Positions 1-8,884 of a stretch of DNA of 64,000 nt are shown here, piece by piece. The position numbers and the translations under genes are program-made. The notes under the pieces are model-generated. The model was not told the origin of the DNA and searched no databases. It worked only from the letters and a program-made list of their open reading frames with translations. The stretch lies in the NCBI RefSeq assembly GCF_947496195.1, contig NZ_CANMBY010000002.1:62001-126000 (forward strand), in the 5' to 3' direction. This DNA is from an uncultured Polaribacter sp. GTDB lineage: Bacteria > Bacteroidota > Bacteroidia > Flavobacteriales > Flavobacteriaceae. Positions within the stretch are counted from its first letter, which is position 1, and every line of letters begins with the position of its first letter.

Positions 1-120
1 AGACAGTAATACCGCAATTAATAATGTATATGGGTCTTTATGATCTAAAGGTATTGGTATTTCTGGATATAAGTTTTGTAGGGTATTTATAACAAACGAT
101 ACTTTTTCCTGTTTTGTCAT
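1..120 (-). CDS. nth: Endonuclease III, N-terminal part (cut by window edge)
   Basis: Only the first 40 codons lie in the window; the gene reads leftward off base 1. The visible protein starts MTKQEKVSFVINTL and includes DHKDPYTLLIAVLLS, which matches the N-terminal helix of endonuclease III, where E. coli Nth has SPFELLIAVLLSAQ. The family is a DNA glycosylase/AP lyase that removes oxidised pyrimidines in base excision repair. The catalytic Lys and Asp and the Fe-S cysteines are outside the window, so activity cannot be judged. It is divergent from the peroxiredoxin gene that starts 100 bp away. Confidence 0.85.
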   Translation of the reverse strand, partial: MTKQEKVSFVINTLQNLYPEIPIPLDHKDPYTLLIAVLLS

Positions 121-219
121 CTTAAAATGAATTTAACACAAATGTAAGAACTCTATCTTTTTTAATCGATGATAATATTTGTATTTTTGTTTAAAATTTA
201 TATAAAACCTTACAACAAA

Positions 220-672
220 ATGACTACTTTACAAAAAGGAGATAAAGCACCACAATTTGAAGCGAAAGATCAAGATGGAAATACAATTAAATTAGCTGAT
301 TATTCAGGTAAAAAATTAGTATTGTTTTTTTATCCTAAAGCTAGCACACCTGGTTGTACAGCAGAAGCTTGTAATTTAAGTGATAACTACCAATCTTTTT
401 TAGCTAAAGGTTATGATGTACTAGGAGTAAGTGCAGATTCTGCTAAAAGACAATCTAATTTTAAAAATAAATATGAATTTCCTTATCCTTTATTAGCTGA
501 TGAAGATAAAGCTGTAATTGAAGCTTTTGGTGTTTGGGGACCAAAGAAATTTATGGGAAAAGAATATGATGGAATTCATAGAACTACTTTTATAATTGAT
601 GAAAATGGAGTTATAGAAGAAGTGATTTCTAAAGTAAAAACCAAAGCTCATGCTGAGCAAATTTTAGGTTAA
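220..672 (+). CDS. bcp: Thioredoxin-dependent thiol peroxidase (Bcp/PrxQ peroxiredoxin)
   Basis: A 150-residue AhpC/TSA-fold protein that reduces hydrogen peroxide and organic hydroperoxides in the cytoplasm with electrons from thioredoxin. The sequence FYPKASTPGCTAEAC holds the peroxidatic Cys46 and, five residues on, the resolving Cys51, the atypical two-cysteine layout of the Bcp/PrxQ group. The length matches the family. I chose the ATG at 220, giving MTTLQKGDKAPQF, because that is the usual family N-terminus. An upstream in-frame ATG at 169 would add a non-conserved, hydrophobic 17-residue extension. A -7-like box TATTTTTG at 182-189 would also place transcription start after 169. The stop overlaps the converging TonB receptor gene by 4 bp. 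Confidence 0.93.
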   Translation: MTTLQKGDKAPQFEAKDQDGNTIKLADYSGKKLVLFFYPKASTPGCTAEACNLSDNYQSFLAKGYDVLGVSADSAKRQSNFKNKYEFPYPLLADEDKAVIEAFGVWGPKKFMGKEYDGIHRTTFIIDENGVIEEVISKVKTKAHAEQILG

Positions 673-3116
673 AACCTCATTTTCATTTTAATATTCAACA
701 CTCTACCTGTCATAAAATTAGGTATACCAAACTGTGTTTTAGAATAGACATCTCTTACCCAAGTGTTTGTAATTGCGTTTTGAATATCGAACATATTAAA
801 TAGCTCTATACCAGCTGTGAGTTCTTTAAAATTTGCTAACCAACCATTAGTATATTGTTTATTAGCATCTACAAACACATAAGAGATCCCTAAATCTGCT
901 CTTCTATAATCTCTTAAACGTTCTTGAAACTGATAAGGATCTGCATAAGCAGGAGAACCTCCAGGTAAGCCTGTATTAAAAACTAAATTTAAATAAGCTT
1001 TTAAGTTTGGTAAATTAGGTACATAATCTTGAAATAAAACACCAAATTTTATTCTTTGATCTGTTGGCCTTGCAATATAACCACGATTGTTAATATTTTC
1101 TTCAGTTTTTAAATAGCCCAAACTTACCCAGCTTTCACTTCCAGGTACAAATTCGCCATTTAAACGTAAATCTAATCCATAAGCATAAGCTTGTGTTACA
1201 TTATCTGCTCTATAACGAATTCTTACATTATCAATGGTATACGCATTAATATCATTTAAATCTTTGTAATATATTTCTGAAGTTAGTTTAAAAGGTCTAT
1301 TCCACATTTCAAAACTATAATCCATACCACCAACTATATGAATAGATTGCTGAGCTTTTACATCTACATTTAGTAATCCATTAAAATCACGTAGCTCTCT
1401 ATAAGAAGGAGGTTGATAATACCATCCACCAGAAACTCTAAAAAGCATATCTTTATCCCAGTCTGGTTTAATTGCAAATTGTGCTCTAGGACTAACTACG
1501 GTTTGGTTTTTAGAAGAAACACCATTTCCATTCACAGACCAATTATGTAATCTTACTCCTAAGTTATACCATACTTCATGATTATTTAAAAAAGTTCTTT
1601 GGTTAAATTGCACAAAACCAGAAAAACGGTTGATATCAACTTCATTATCTTCTCTTATATTTTGAAAAGGAACAATTGGCCCTTCAAAAGGTACATAAGG
1701 TTGATTATTACCTGAATGATGTGGTGGTCTTATAGAAAAACCTAAAGAGTCTATAACTTCCCATTCACGTATTCTATCTTTAATATTTTCTTTTTGATAT
1801 TTTACACCAAAATCCCACTGTTTATTTTCTTTCTTTAAAGAAGCTTTTATTTCTGCATTTGTAATGAGTGCATCTAAATCATTTCTTGCATGATTTAATT
1901 GCGATCCTATGCCTTGAGAAAATTGCACTTCTCCAAAATTTTGAGAGCCAATATTTGCATCAACTTCACCTAAATTATATGCAGCAGCTATGTCAAAATA
2001 TTCTTCTTCTTGTGTATTGTATCTAGATAAAGTAGTAGTTAAGGTGAAATCTTTATTTACCTTATATTCAGATGATAATGCACCAAATAAAGTTAAATAT
2101 TTATCTTGTTCTTGTCCAGAATAAAACACAATTAATTCTAGTGGATTTGCAACAGTACCAAATCTTGTTCTTCTAGATAATGGTTGGTAATTATAATCGT
2201 TTAAAGAAAAGTTTCCTAAAAAACTAAGGGATAACTTTTCAGAAAATTCATAAGTTAAATAGGTTTGTACATCTGTAAATCTTGGTCTAAAATTTACTTC
2301 TGTTTGTTTATTATTTACAAACAAACTATTGTCTCTATATCTAACCCCAGTTATTGTTGTTAATTTATTGTTTAAAAAAGCACCTTCAAAAGTTGCACTT
2401 GCTCCCAATAAACTGGCTTCTATTGTAGTAGATGTTTCCTTAGGTTTTCTGTAAGTAATGTCTAAAACAGAAGAAAGTCTATCTCCATATTTTGCTTGAA
2501 AACCACCAGCAGAAAAATTTATATTCTGCACCATATTAGAGTTGATAAAACTCAAACCTTCTTGTTGCCCAGACCTAATTAAAAAAGGTCTATATACCTG
2601 TATACCATTAACATAAACTAAGTTTTCATCAAAATTACCACCTCTAACATTATACTGTGTACTAAGCTCGTTATTATTATTAACACCAGGTAAAGTCATT
2701 AACACATTTTCTACACCTGCATTAGGTCCTATAACATTCTGTGCTTTTTTAACATCAATAGAAGTAATGCCTTGTGCATTTTTTTTATTGTCTTTAATAA
2801 CAACTTCTTCTAATTGCTCAGTTTTTAAGATTAAGGTAGGAGAGAAGCGTATTTGATTTCTATTCTTGGCTGTAAATTTTTTAGTGATTGACTTATAAGA
2901 AACATGACTAAAAATTACTGTGACTTCTGTATCTAAAGGGATTCTTATAGAATATCTTCCATTTTCATCAGAGACAGTTCCTGTTTTGTTAAACTTAATA
3001 GAAACTTCAGAAATTGGCTGATTGTATTTATTTTTTATTGTTCCTTTTAAAATTGTTGTTTTCTGAGCTAACAAAAAACCTGGTATTAAAAGAAAAAAAA
3101 AGAAGATGTGCTTCAC
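669..3116 (-). CDS. TonB-dependent outer-membrane receptor with carboxypeptidase-regulatory-like N-terminal domain
   Basis: An 815-residue receptor that should form a plugged 22-strand outer-membrane barrel driven by TonB. It starts at GTG with a signal peptide (residues 1-17, ending FLLAQ). A CarboxypepD_reg-like beta domain follows at about 20-105, then a plug at about 115-230 with LPGVNNNNELSTQYNVRGG and VYVNGIQVYRP, then the barrel, ending in an aromatic residue (KMKMRF). No SusD-type lipoprotein is adjacent, so polysaccharide uptake is not indicated and the substrate is unknown. The M23 peptidase gene ends 5 bp upstream on the same strand, so the two are probably cotranscribed. Confidence 0.88.
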   Translation of the reverse strand: MKHIFFFFLLIPGFLLAQKTTILKGTIKNKYNQPISEVSIKFNKTGTVSDENGRYSIRIPLDTEVTVIFSHVSYKSITKKFTAKNRNQIRFSPTLILKTEQLEEVVIKDNKKNAQGITSIDVKKAQNVIGPNAGVENVLMTLPGVNNNNELSTQYNVRGGNFDENLVYVNGIQVYRPFLIRSGQQEGLSFINSNMVQNINFSAGGFQAKYGDRLSSVLDITYRKPKETSTTIEASLLGASATFEGAFLNNKLTTITGVRYRDNSLFVNNKQTEVNFRPRFTDVQTYLTYEFSEKLSLSFLGNFSLNDYNYQPLSRRTRFGTVANPLELIVFYSGQEQDKYLTLFGALSSEYKVNKDFTLTTTLSRYNTQEEEYFDIAAAYNLGEVDANIGSQNFGEVQFSQGIGSQLNHARNDLDALITNAEIKASLKKENKQWDFGVKYQKENIKDRIREWEVIDSLGFSIRPPHHSGNNQPYVPFEGPIVPFQNIREDNEVDINRFSGFVQFNQRTFLNNHEVWYNLGVRLHNWSVNGNGVSSKNQTVVSPRAQFAIKPDWDKDMLFRVSGGWYYQPPSYRELRDFNGLLNVDVKAQQSIHIVGGMDYSFEMWNRPFKLTSEIYYKDLNDINAYTIDNVRIRYRADNVTQAYAYGLDLRLNGEFVPGSESWVSLGYLKTEENINNRGYIARPTDQRIKFGVLFQDYVPNLPNLKAYLNLVFNTGLPGGSPAYADPYQFQERLRDYRRADLGISYVFVDANKQYTNGWLANFKELTAGIELFNMFDIQNAITNTWVRDVYSKTQFGIPNFMTGRVLNIKMKMRF

Positions 3117-3121
3117 AAAGG

Positions 3122-4825
3122 TTAATTTACTTGTTTTTTATAAAACGTTGCAGATAGCTCGTTCGTATTTCCAACATTATCTGAGACTACAAGTTTAAAA
3201 ATATGTTTGCTACCTACCAATTTTTTATCATTAAAATTGTAGGTTAATATACCTTTTTTATGGTTATACTCCATTAAAATCCATTCACCATCTATTGTAG
3301 CTCTCCAATTTTTGATACCAGAACCATTATCGCTTATTTTTGCTTTTAGTGTCTTGAAGCTAGATATCCATTGATTATTTTTAAAATATAAAAGTCTAAT
3401 TTTTGGCTTAATACTATCTGAAACTAATTTAAAATTACCCAAAGATTTAGTGGTTGTAAAAAATGTAGAATCTCTTTTTCTGGTATATTGATATCTAGGA
3501 TATTTTGGGTATTCTAGATTTGCAATAAATAAAAATTGTTTTTCTGTTTCTGAATATTTTGAAACATCAAAAGTTAAGGTATAACTTTTATCTAAAGGAA
3601 TGGTAGGTGTGTGCACCTTTGCAATTCCGTTAGTATAAGCTAAATCTAAATACACATCTTCGTAAAATGTGTTTTTAGGAAAAGCTACTGAAAAATCCCC
3701 AACTTTAAATTTATTAAACTTGTTTTTAATTAACTTGTAATTTGTACTATCTATTGATTTAGAAAATATAGCACTAGACTCTTTACCAACTATAGGTATA
3801 TTTAAAGTACTTTTATTACCAGCATAATCTTTGGCAATTATAGTAACCATATAGTTATTACCTGGTTTAACATTTAGTTTTCCATTATTAATTAAATCTT
3901 CATAAATAGACAATTTGTTAGCTGTTTCTTTGTAAGATTTTTGATAACGTCTTTTATATTTTTTGTAGTGTTTGTAGTCTATATGAAGATTTAAAAATTT
4001 ACTTTCTGAAAAAGAAAATGTTTCTACATCATGATAATACAATCTTTTTCCATTAACCAACATTTCTAAGCTGTAAATACCATTTTTATTATATGCACCA
4101 TTAAAATTATCATAAACATCTATAGCAAACCCTATGTCTGCATTTGCAGATATTCTGTCTGTTTTGTACTTACCATTTGATATTTTTTTAATAGGTACTT
4201 GAAATGTTTTTCGTTTTTGATTAATTCTAGATTCATTAGACAATGCATATACTTTAAGAGCACGAATTCTTGGTGATATCGTATCTGCAACCTTAATACC
4301 AAATAGTAGTGGATTAATTACATTTTCAGACATAGTGTTTCGTATTTCAAAATGTAAATGAGGTCCTCCAGAACCACCTGTATCTCCAGATAAACCAATA
4401 ATTTCTCCCTTTTTTAAAGGAAATTGATCTTCTTTAAAAAACAAATTCCCAGTTCCATAGCTCTCTTTCTTATATTGAACAGATTTTACATAAGCTTCAA
4501 TAGCATCAGAAAATTTTTTAAGATGTCCATAAACAGTAGTGTATCCATTTGGGTGAGTTATGTATATGGCTTTACCATAGCCAAACTGCTGAACTTTTAT
4601 TCTAGACACATAGCCTTCAGCTGCTGCATAAACTTTTAATCCTTCTTTACCTTTGGTTTTAATATCTAAACCAGAATGAAAATGATTACTTCTTAGTTCA
4701 CCAAAAGAACCAGATAGTAAAATTGGGATATCTAATGGAGGTCTAAAATAGTCTTTAGGATACTTTTCTTGAGATATAGTTATCAAAGAAAATAGTATAA
4801 ATAGGGTTACTATATGTTTTTTCAA
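3122..4825 (-). CDS. M23-family (LytM-type) metallopeptidase, secreted
   Basis: A predicted zinc endopeptidase that would cut peptide cross-bridges in peptidoglycan. The M23 core lies near the N-terminus and keeps its metal and catalytic motifs: HFHSGLD (His and Asp ligands), YGHL, and GGPHLHFE. The C-terminal ~380 residues look like beta-rich Ig-like modules (DNGSGIKNW, DNVGNTNEL), perhaps for wall or partner binding. The frame is open to an ATG at 4864, but I prefer the TTG at 4825. It gives a clean signal peptide beginning MKKHIVTLFILFSLITIS, whereas the longer form puts 13 odd residues before it. It lies directly upstream of the TonB receptor. Confidence 0.82.
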   Translation of the reverse strand: MKKHIVTLFILFSLITISQEKYPKDYFRPPLDIPILLSGSFGELRSNHFHSGLDIKTKGKEGLKVYAAAEGYVSRIKVQQFGYGKAIYITHPNGYTTVYGHLKKFSDAIEAYVKSVQYKKESYGTGNLFFKEDQFPLKKGEIIGLSGDTGGSGGPHLHFEIRNTMSENVINPLLFGIKVADTISPRIRALKVYALSNESRINQKRKTFQVPIKKISNGKYKTDRISANADIGFAIDVYDNFNGAYNKNGIYSLEMLVNGKRLYYHDVETFSFSESKFLNLHIDYKHYKKYKRRYQKSYKETANKLSIYEDLINNGKLNVKPGNNYMVTIIAKDYAGNKSTLNIPIVGKESSAIFSKSIDSTNYKLIKNKFNKFKVGDFSVAFPKNTFYEDVYLDLAYTNGIAKVHTPTIPLDKSYTLTFDVSKYSETEKQFLFIANLEYPKYPRYQYTRKRDSTFFTTTKSLGNFKLVSDSIKPKIRLLYFKNNQWISSFKTLKAKISDNGSGIKNWRATIDGEWILMEYNHKKGILTYNFNDKKLVGSKHIFKLVVSDNVGNTNELSATFYKKQVN

Positions 4826-4913
4826 AATGCAATTATTTGCTGTAAAAATAATAAAAATCATCATTTTAATAAGGTGTTTAATATCAAATGATTATCAAAA
4901 AGATGATTTATTG

Positions 4914-4944
4914 TTGGATTATTAAAATGAGAATGTTAACTTTG
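4914..4944 (+). promoter_or_regulatory. Bacteroidota-type promoter for the zapB-like/zapA operon
   Basis: TTG at 4914-4916, a 20-bp spacer, then TAACTTTG at 4937-4944, matching the Bacteroidota consensus TTG-N19/20-TAnnTTTG. The coding start at 4971 lies about 26 bp downstream. Confidence 0.65.
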
Positions 4945-4970
4945 TTGATATAGTTTATTTTTAAAAGTTA

Positions 4971-5261
4971 ATGAGTAATATTTTAGAAACCATTCATTCA
5001 CTGGAAGATAAGTTGAACAAACTGCTTTCTAATTACGAGTTTTTAAAAAATGAAAATAACATACTGTTGCAGAATAATACAAAATTGCAGCAGCAGCTTT
5101 TAGAAAAGAGCCAATTTATAGAAAATCAACAAAAAGAATTTGATTTATTAAAAGTGGCAAAAACTATTGAAGGCAGTAGTACAAATACAAAAGATACAAA
5201 ACTGAAAATTAACGCATTAATTAGAGAAATCGATAAATGTATTATTCAGTTACAAGAATAA
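4971..5261 (+). CDS. Small coiled-coil protein upstream of zapA (ZapB-like candidate)
   Basis: A 96-residue, Gln/Asn/Lys/Glu/Leu-rich protein that is almost wholly heptad-like (LEDKLNKLLSNYEFLKNEN, LLQNNTKLQQQLLEKSQ), with a short break near residues 66-75 (EGSSTNTKDTK). It has no signal peptide or membrane segment. It lies 13 bp before zapA, under its own promoter. In Proteobacteria the short coiled-coil protein ZapB bridges ZapA-FtsZ to the nucleoid. A ZapB-like role here is inferred from size, coiled coil and position, not from recognisable homology. Confidence 0.6.
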   Translation: MSNILETIHSLEDKLNKLLSNYEFLKNENNILLQNNTKLQQQLLEKSQFIENQQKEFDLLKVAKTIEGSSTNTKDTKLKINALIREIDKCIIQLQE

Positions 5262-5274
5262 AGTTCTTTTACAA

Positions 5275-5565
5275 GTGGATAAATTAAAGATTAATGTTGT
5301 AATAGCTGGTAGAACATATCCTTTAAGTGTTAAAAACACTAAAGAAGAAGAGGGTATGCGTAAAGCCGCAAATGCAATTAATAATCTTATAGCTTTATAC
5401 GAAAAAAACTATGCAGTTAGTGACAAACAAGATGTTTTAGCCATGTCTGCATTACAGTTTGCTTCTAAAATAGAGATCGCATCTTTAGAAAAGCAGTCTA
5501 CAGAAAAAGAAGTAATTCAAAAAATAAATGAGTTATCTAATTTATTAGAGACGCATTTAGAATAA
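5275..5565 (+). CDS. zapA: Cell division protein ZapA
   Basis: A 96-residue ZapA-family protein that bundles and stabilises FtsZ filaments at midcell. It has the family pattern: a short beta-strand head (DKLKINVVIAGRTYPLSV) with a conserved EEEGMRKAANAIN segment, then a long C-terminal helix for tetramer formation. It starts at GTG; no ATG gives the conserved N-terminus. It follows the coiled-coil gene by 13 bp and is followed at once by the 6S RNA gene, an order (zapA-ssrS) also seen in gammaproteobacteria. Confidence 0.88.
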   Translation: MDKLKINVVIAGRTYPLSVKNTKEEEGMRKAANAINNLIALYEKNYAVSDKQDVLAMSALQFASKIEIASLEKQSTEKEVIQKINELSNLLETHLE

Positions 5566-5589
5566 GTTCATTAAAATACATTAACAAAA

Positions 5590-5753
5590 CACTGCCTACG
5601 TTAGTAATTGTTTATTAAACTCAACACTATTCTATTATGAAGGATGAGTCTTAACTACTAAAGCATGCCATTTTAAATGGATCCTTGAACAGTTAGTTAG
5701 TCCTATAAATGTCATATTGGAGTTTAAAGACACACCTAACGTAGGCTTTTTTT
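5590..5753 (+). ncRNA. ssrS: 6S RNA (6S-Flavo type)
   Basis: The 206-bp gap between zapA and rny has no ORF. It is bounded by a perfect 11-bp complementary pair, 5594-5604 with 5736-5746, followed by seven T (5747-5753). That gives a ~160-nt RNA closed by a terminal helix, with a long interior of shorter pairings, the architecture of 6S RNA. 6S RNA mimics an open promoter and holds housekeeping RNA polymerase in stationary phase. Location after zapA fits. A dedicated 6S-Flavo family is known in Flavobacteria. The 5' end is approximate. Confidence 0.8.
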
Positions 5754-5771
5754 ATATATTAAATTTACACT

Positions 5772-7340
5772 ATGAATGAAATGATTCTTCCTATTCTAAT
5801 AGGAATTATAATAGGTTTTGCAATTGGTTTTATTGTTTTAAAAGCGGTAGAAAAATCAAAAGGCAAAAAGCATATAAATGAAGGCAAAAGAGCTGCAGAT
5901 TCAATTATAAAGGAGGCTAAGAAAGATGCAGAATCTATTAAAAAAGATAAAATACTTCAAGCAAAAGAAAAGTTTATTGAGTTAAAATCTGAACACGAGA
6001 AAGTAATTTTATCAAGAGAAAAGAAAATTTCTGATGTCGAAAAGAGAATAAGAGACAGAGAATCTCAAGTAGCCTCTGAGGTTGACAAAAACAAAAGATT
6101 AAATAAATCTTTAGAACAAAAAGAAAAAGACTACGATTATAAATTAGAATTCTTAGAAAAAAGAGAAAGCGAACTAGAAAAAATGCACAAAAGGCATGTA
6201 GACATGCTAGAGCAAATTTCTGGTTTATCTGCAGAAGAAGCTAAGAAAGAACTAGTAGCTTCTTTAAAAGATGAAGCTAAAACAGAAGCAATGGCTTTTG
6301 TACAAACCTCTATAGAAGAAGCTAAATTAACAGCAGAACAAGAAGCTAGAAAAGTAGTTTTAGGTACAATACAAAGAGTTGGTGTAGAACAAGCTGTTGA
6401 GAATTGTGTATCTGTATTTAATCTAGAATCTGATGATGTTAAAGGTAGAATTATAGGTAGAGAAGGACGAAACATTAGAGCTTTAGAAGCTGCAACTGGT
6501 GTAGAAATTATTGTAGATGATACTCCAGAAGCAATTATTCTTTCTTGTTTTGATCCTGTTCGTAGAGAAATTGCACGTTTATCTATGCATAAATTAGTTA
6601 CAGATGGTAGAATTCATCCTGCAAGGATTGAAGAAGTTGTTAAGAAAACAGAAAAGCAGATTAATTCAGAAATTATAGAAGTTGGTAAAAGAACTGTGAT
6701 TGATTTAGGTATTCATGGTTTACATCCAGAATTAATTAAGATTGTAGGTAGAATGAAGTATAGATCTTCTTATGGTCAAAACTTACTACAACACTCTAGA
6801 GAAGTATCTAATCTTTGTGGTATTATGGCTTCTGAAATGGGCTTAAATGCTAAGCTAGCAAAAAGAGCTGGTTTATTACACGATATTGGTAAAGTACCAG
6901 AAACAGAAAGTGAATTACCTCACGCACTTTTAGGAATGCAATGGGCTGAAAAGTTTGGTGAAAAGGATGAAGTTTGTAACGCTATTGGTGCTCACCATGA
7001 TGAAATTGAAATGAAGAGTTTATTATCGCCTATAGTTCAAGTTTGTGATGCAATATCAGGAGCAAGACCAGGTGCAAGAAGACAAGTTTTAGATTCTTAC
7101 ATTCAAAGATTAAAAGATTTAGAGAATATTGCTTTTGGTTTTACAGGAGTTCAAAAAGCCTATGCTATTCAAGCAGGACGTGAATTACGTGTTATGGTTG
7201 AAAGCACAAAAGTAAACGATACAAAAGCTGCTGAATTATCATTTAATATTTCTCAGAAAATTCAAAATGATATGACTTATCCAGGTCAAGTAAAAGTAAC
7301 CGTAATTAGAGAAACTAGAGCTGTAAACGTTGCTAAATAG
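5772..7340 (+). CDS. rny: Ribonuclease Y
   Basis: A 522-residue membrane-anchored endoribonuclease that initiates mRNA decay. Domains in order are an N-terminal transmembrane helix (about 4-26, [19 protein letters not shown]), a long charged coiled coil (about 30-205), a KH domain around [19 protein letters not shown], and an HD domain with [10 protein letters not shown] and the downstream GAHHDEIE. The length is normal for the family. It stands alone after the 6S RNA and is probably transcribed separately, as the 6S terminator-like U-tract ends 18 bp before its start. Confidence 0.96.
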   Translation: MNEMILPILIGIIIGFAIGFIVLKAVEKSKGKKHINEGKRAADSIIKEAKKDAESIKKDKILQAKEKFIELKSEHEKVILSREKKISDVEKRIRDRESQVASEVDKNKRLNKSLEQKEKDYDYKLEFLEKRESELEKMHKRHVDMLEQISGLSAEEAKKELVASLKDEAKTEAMAFVQTSIEEAKLTAEQEARKVVLGTIQRVGVEQAVENCVSVFNLESDDVKGRIIGREGRNIRALEAATGVEIIVDDTPEAIILSCFDPVRREIARLSMHKLVTDGRIHPARIEEVVKKTEKQINSEIIEVGKRTVIDLGIHGLHPELIKIVGRMKYRSSYGQNLLQHSREVSNLCGIMASEMGLNAKLAKRAGLLHDIGKVPETESELPHALLGMQWAEKFGEKDEVCNAIGAHHDEIEMKSLLSPIVQVCDAISGARPGARRQVLDSYIQRLKDLENIAFGFTGVQKAYAIQAGRELRVMVESTKVNDTKAAELSFNISQKIQNDMTYPGQVKVTVIRETRAVNVAK

Positions 7341-7512
7341 TAGAAGCCTCCTCTAGCTCCTCCAAAGGAGGAGAATTCTTACTCTTGAAGACAGTTTTGC
7401 ATTTTCTCTATTTCTAACTGCAGAAATCGTAGCTTTATTAAAATTTAAAAAAAAGTATTTTTTAAATATTTTACGTTTTTGGTTTTCCCCCTTTTGGGGG
7501 AATTAAAGGGGG
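7341..7512. repeat. Two GC-rich hairpins in the rny-xerD convergent gap (REP-like repeats)
   Basis: The first hairpin pairs 7357-7363 (CTCCTCC) with 7367-7373 (GGAGGAG) around an AAA loop. The second pairs 7487-7491 (C5) with 7496-7500 (G5) around TTTT, and another G5 at 7508-7512 offers an alternative partner. They are by far the most GC-rich bases in the neighbourhood. The second element extends into xerD and encodes its last codons and stop. They resemble the small palindromes scattered between genes in many Flavobacteriaceae, and could also end transcription from both sides. The repeat nature is from memory; no second full copy is in the window. Confidence 0.5.
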
Positions 7513-8408
7513 CTTTTTCTTGGATGATAGGTTTCAACTACTTCTCTTAAGTAACTCTTATCCAGATGTACATATACTTCTGTTGTAGTTATACTTTCAT
7601 GACCTAACATTTGTTGTATAGCTCTTAAATCTGCACCATTTTTTAACAAGTGTGTTGCAAAAGAATGTCTTAAAGTATGAGGACTAATTTTCTTTTTTAA
7701 ATCAATATCTATAGCTAAATTTTTGAGAATCGTAAATATCATTTGTCTTGTTAAACCTTTTCCTCTTCTGTTTAAAAACAAAGTATCTTCAAATTCTTTT
7801 TTGGGTTTCACAAAACTTCTTATTTGATGAATATAAGTCAAAATGTACTTTTGTGCTTGATTATGAATAGGTACAAAACGTTCTTTATCGCCTTTTCCTA
7901 AAACCCTGATAAAGCCTTCTTCAAAAAAAAGATCTGATATTTTTAGAGTAATTAATTCACTTACTCTTAAACCACAACTATACATTACTTCTAAAATAGT
8001 TCTATTCCTTTCTCCTTGAGGATGACTTAAATCTATAGCTGATATTAATTCATTAATTTCCTGTTCAGACAAAGTATCAGGTAATTTTCTGCCAATTTTA
8101 GGAGTTTCTATTAAATCTGTAGGATTTGTTTTTCTATACTCTTCAAAAACCAAGTAATCAAAAAAACTACGTAAACCAGAAATAATTCTTGCTTGACTTC
8201 TTGGGTTTACTTCTTTAGCTATTTGATAAATAAATCTCTGAATAATATCTTTATCTATAGAAATAGGAGAGGAATTGATTTGATTTTTCTCTAAGAATAA
8301 AATTAATTTCTCTAAATCACTTGTATAACTATCTATCGTGTTTTTAGAGAGCCCTCTTTCTATTTTTAGATAAAACTGATAATCTTTAATCGCTTGTAGC
8401 CATTTCAT
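7503..8408 (-). CDS. xerD: Site-specific tyrosine recombinase XerD
   Basis: A 301-residue Xer recombinase that would resolve chromosome dimers at dif with a partner, coordinated by FtsK. The N-terminal SAM-like domain (about 1-90) is followed by the catalytic domain, with the full set of active residues: Arg148 (CGLRVSEL), Lys172, His244 and Arg247 (HTLRHSFATHLL), His270 and the nucleophile Tyr279 (GHESITTTEVYVH). Length is normal. The final residues KSPL plus the stop are encoded inside a GC-rich palindromic element, so the natural C-terminus may have been replaced. It diverges from aroQ, whose ATG is 42 bp away. Confidence 0.92.
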   Translation of the reverse strand: MKWLQAIKDYQFYLKIERGLSKNTIDSYTSDLEKLILFLEKNQINSSPISIDKDIIQRFIYQIAKEVNPRSQARIISGLRSFFDYLVFEEYRKTNPTDLIETPKIGRKLPDTLSEQEINELISAIDLSHPQGERNRTILEVMYSCGLRVSELITLKISDLFFEEGFIRVLGKGDKERFVPIHNQAQKYILTYIHQIRSFVKPKKEFEDTLFLNRRGKGLTRQMIFTILKNLAIDIDLKKKISPHTLRHSFATHLLKNGADLRAIQQMLGHESITTTEVYVHLDKSYLREVVETYHPRKSPL

Positions 8409-8450
8409 TTGCTAAAAATAAAGTATATATTTACAATTTTAAAGAAATAT

Positions 8451-8864
8451 ATGAAGCTAATTATTATAAACGGACCCAATTTAAATTTATTAGGTAAACG
8501 TGAACCAGAAATTTATGGTTCACAAACTTTTGACCAATATTTTAGAGAACTACAATTACGATTTAAAAATGTAGAATTAGCTTATTATCAATCTAACATA
8601 GAAGGTGAATTAATTGATAAATTACACGAAGTTGGTTTTGATTTTGATGGTATTATTTTAAATGCTGCAGCTTACACACATACTTCTGTTGGTATAGGAG
8701 ATGCTATAAAAGGAATTGAAACTCCTGTTGTAGAAGTGCACATTTCTAATGTTCATGCACGTGAAGATTTTAGGCATAAAAGCTATATTTCACCAAACGC
8801 AAAAGGGGTTATTTTTGGATTTGGTTTAAAAGGCTATGATTTAGCCATTCAAAGTTTTTTATAG
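8451..8864 (+). CDS. aroQ: 3-dehydroquinate dehydratase, type II
   Basis: A 137-residue cytoplasmic enzyme of the shikimate pathway that converts 3-dehydroquinate to 3-dehydroshikimate. It has the type II signature IINGPNLNLLGKREPEIYG with the catalytic Tyr22 in the flexible lid, then NAAAYTHTSVGIGDA and HISNVHARE with the catalytic His. The ATG at 8451 gives the family's normal N-terminus (MKLIIINGPN); an upstream TTG at 8409 would add 14 unrelated residues. Another shikimate-pathway gene, aroK, lies far away at 62.8 kb, so the pathway is dispersed. Confidence 0.95.
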   Translation: MKLIIINGPNLNLLGKREPEIYGSQTFDQYFRELQLRFKNVELAYYQSNIEGELIDKLHEVGFDFDGIILNAAAYTHTSVGIGDAIKGIETPVVEVHISNVHAREDFRHKSYISPNAKGVIFGFGLKGYDLAIQSFL

Positions 8865-8884
8865 TGACAAATTTTATTTGAATT

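Noticed and set aside
6137..6475. Minus-strand open frame of 112 residues inside rny
   Set aside because: It is Ser/Leu-rich and mirrors the strong rny coding frame, with no start signal or known domain.
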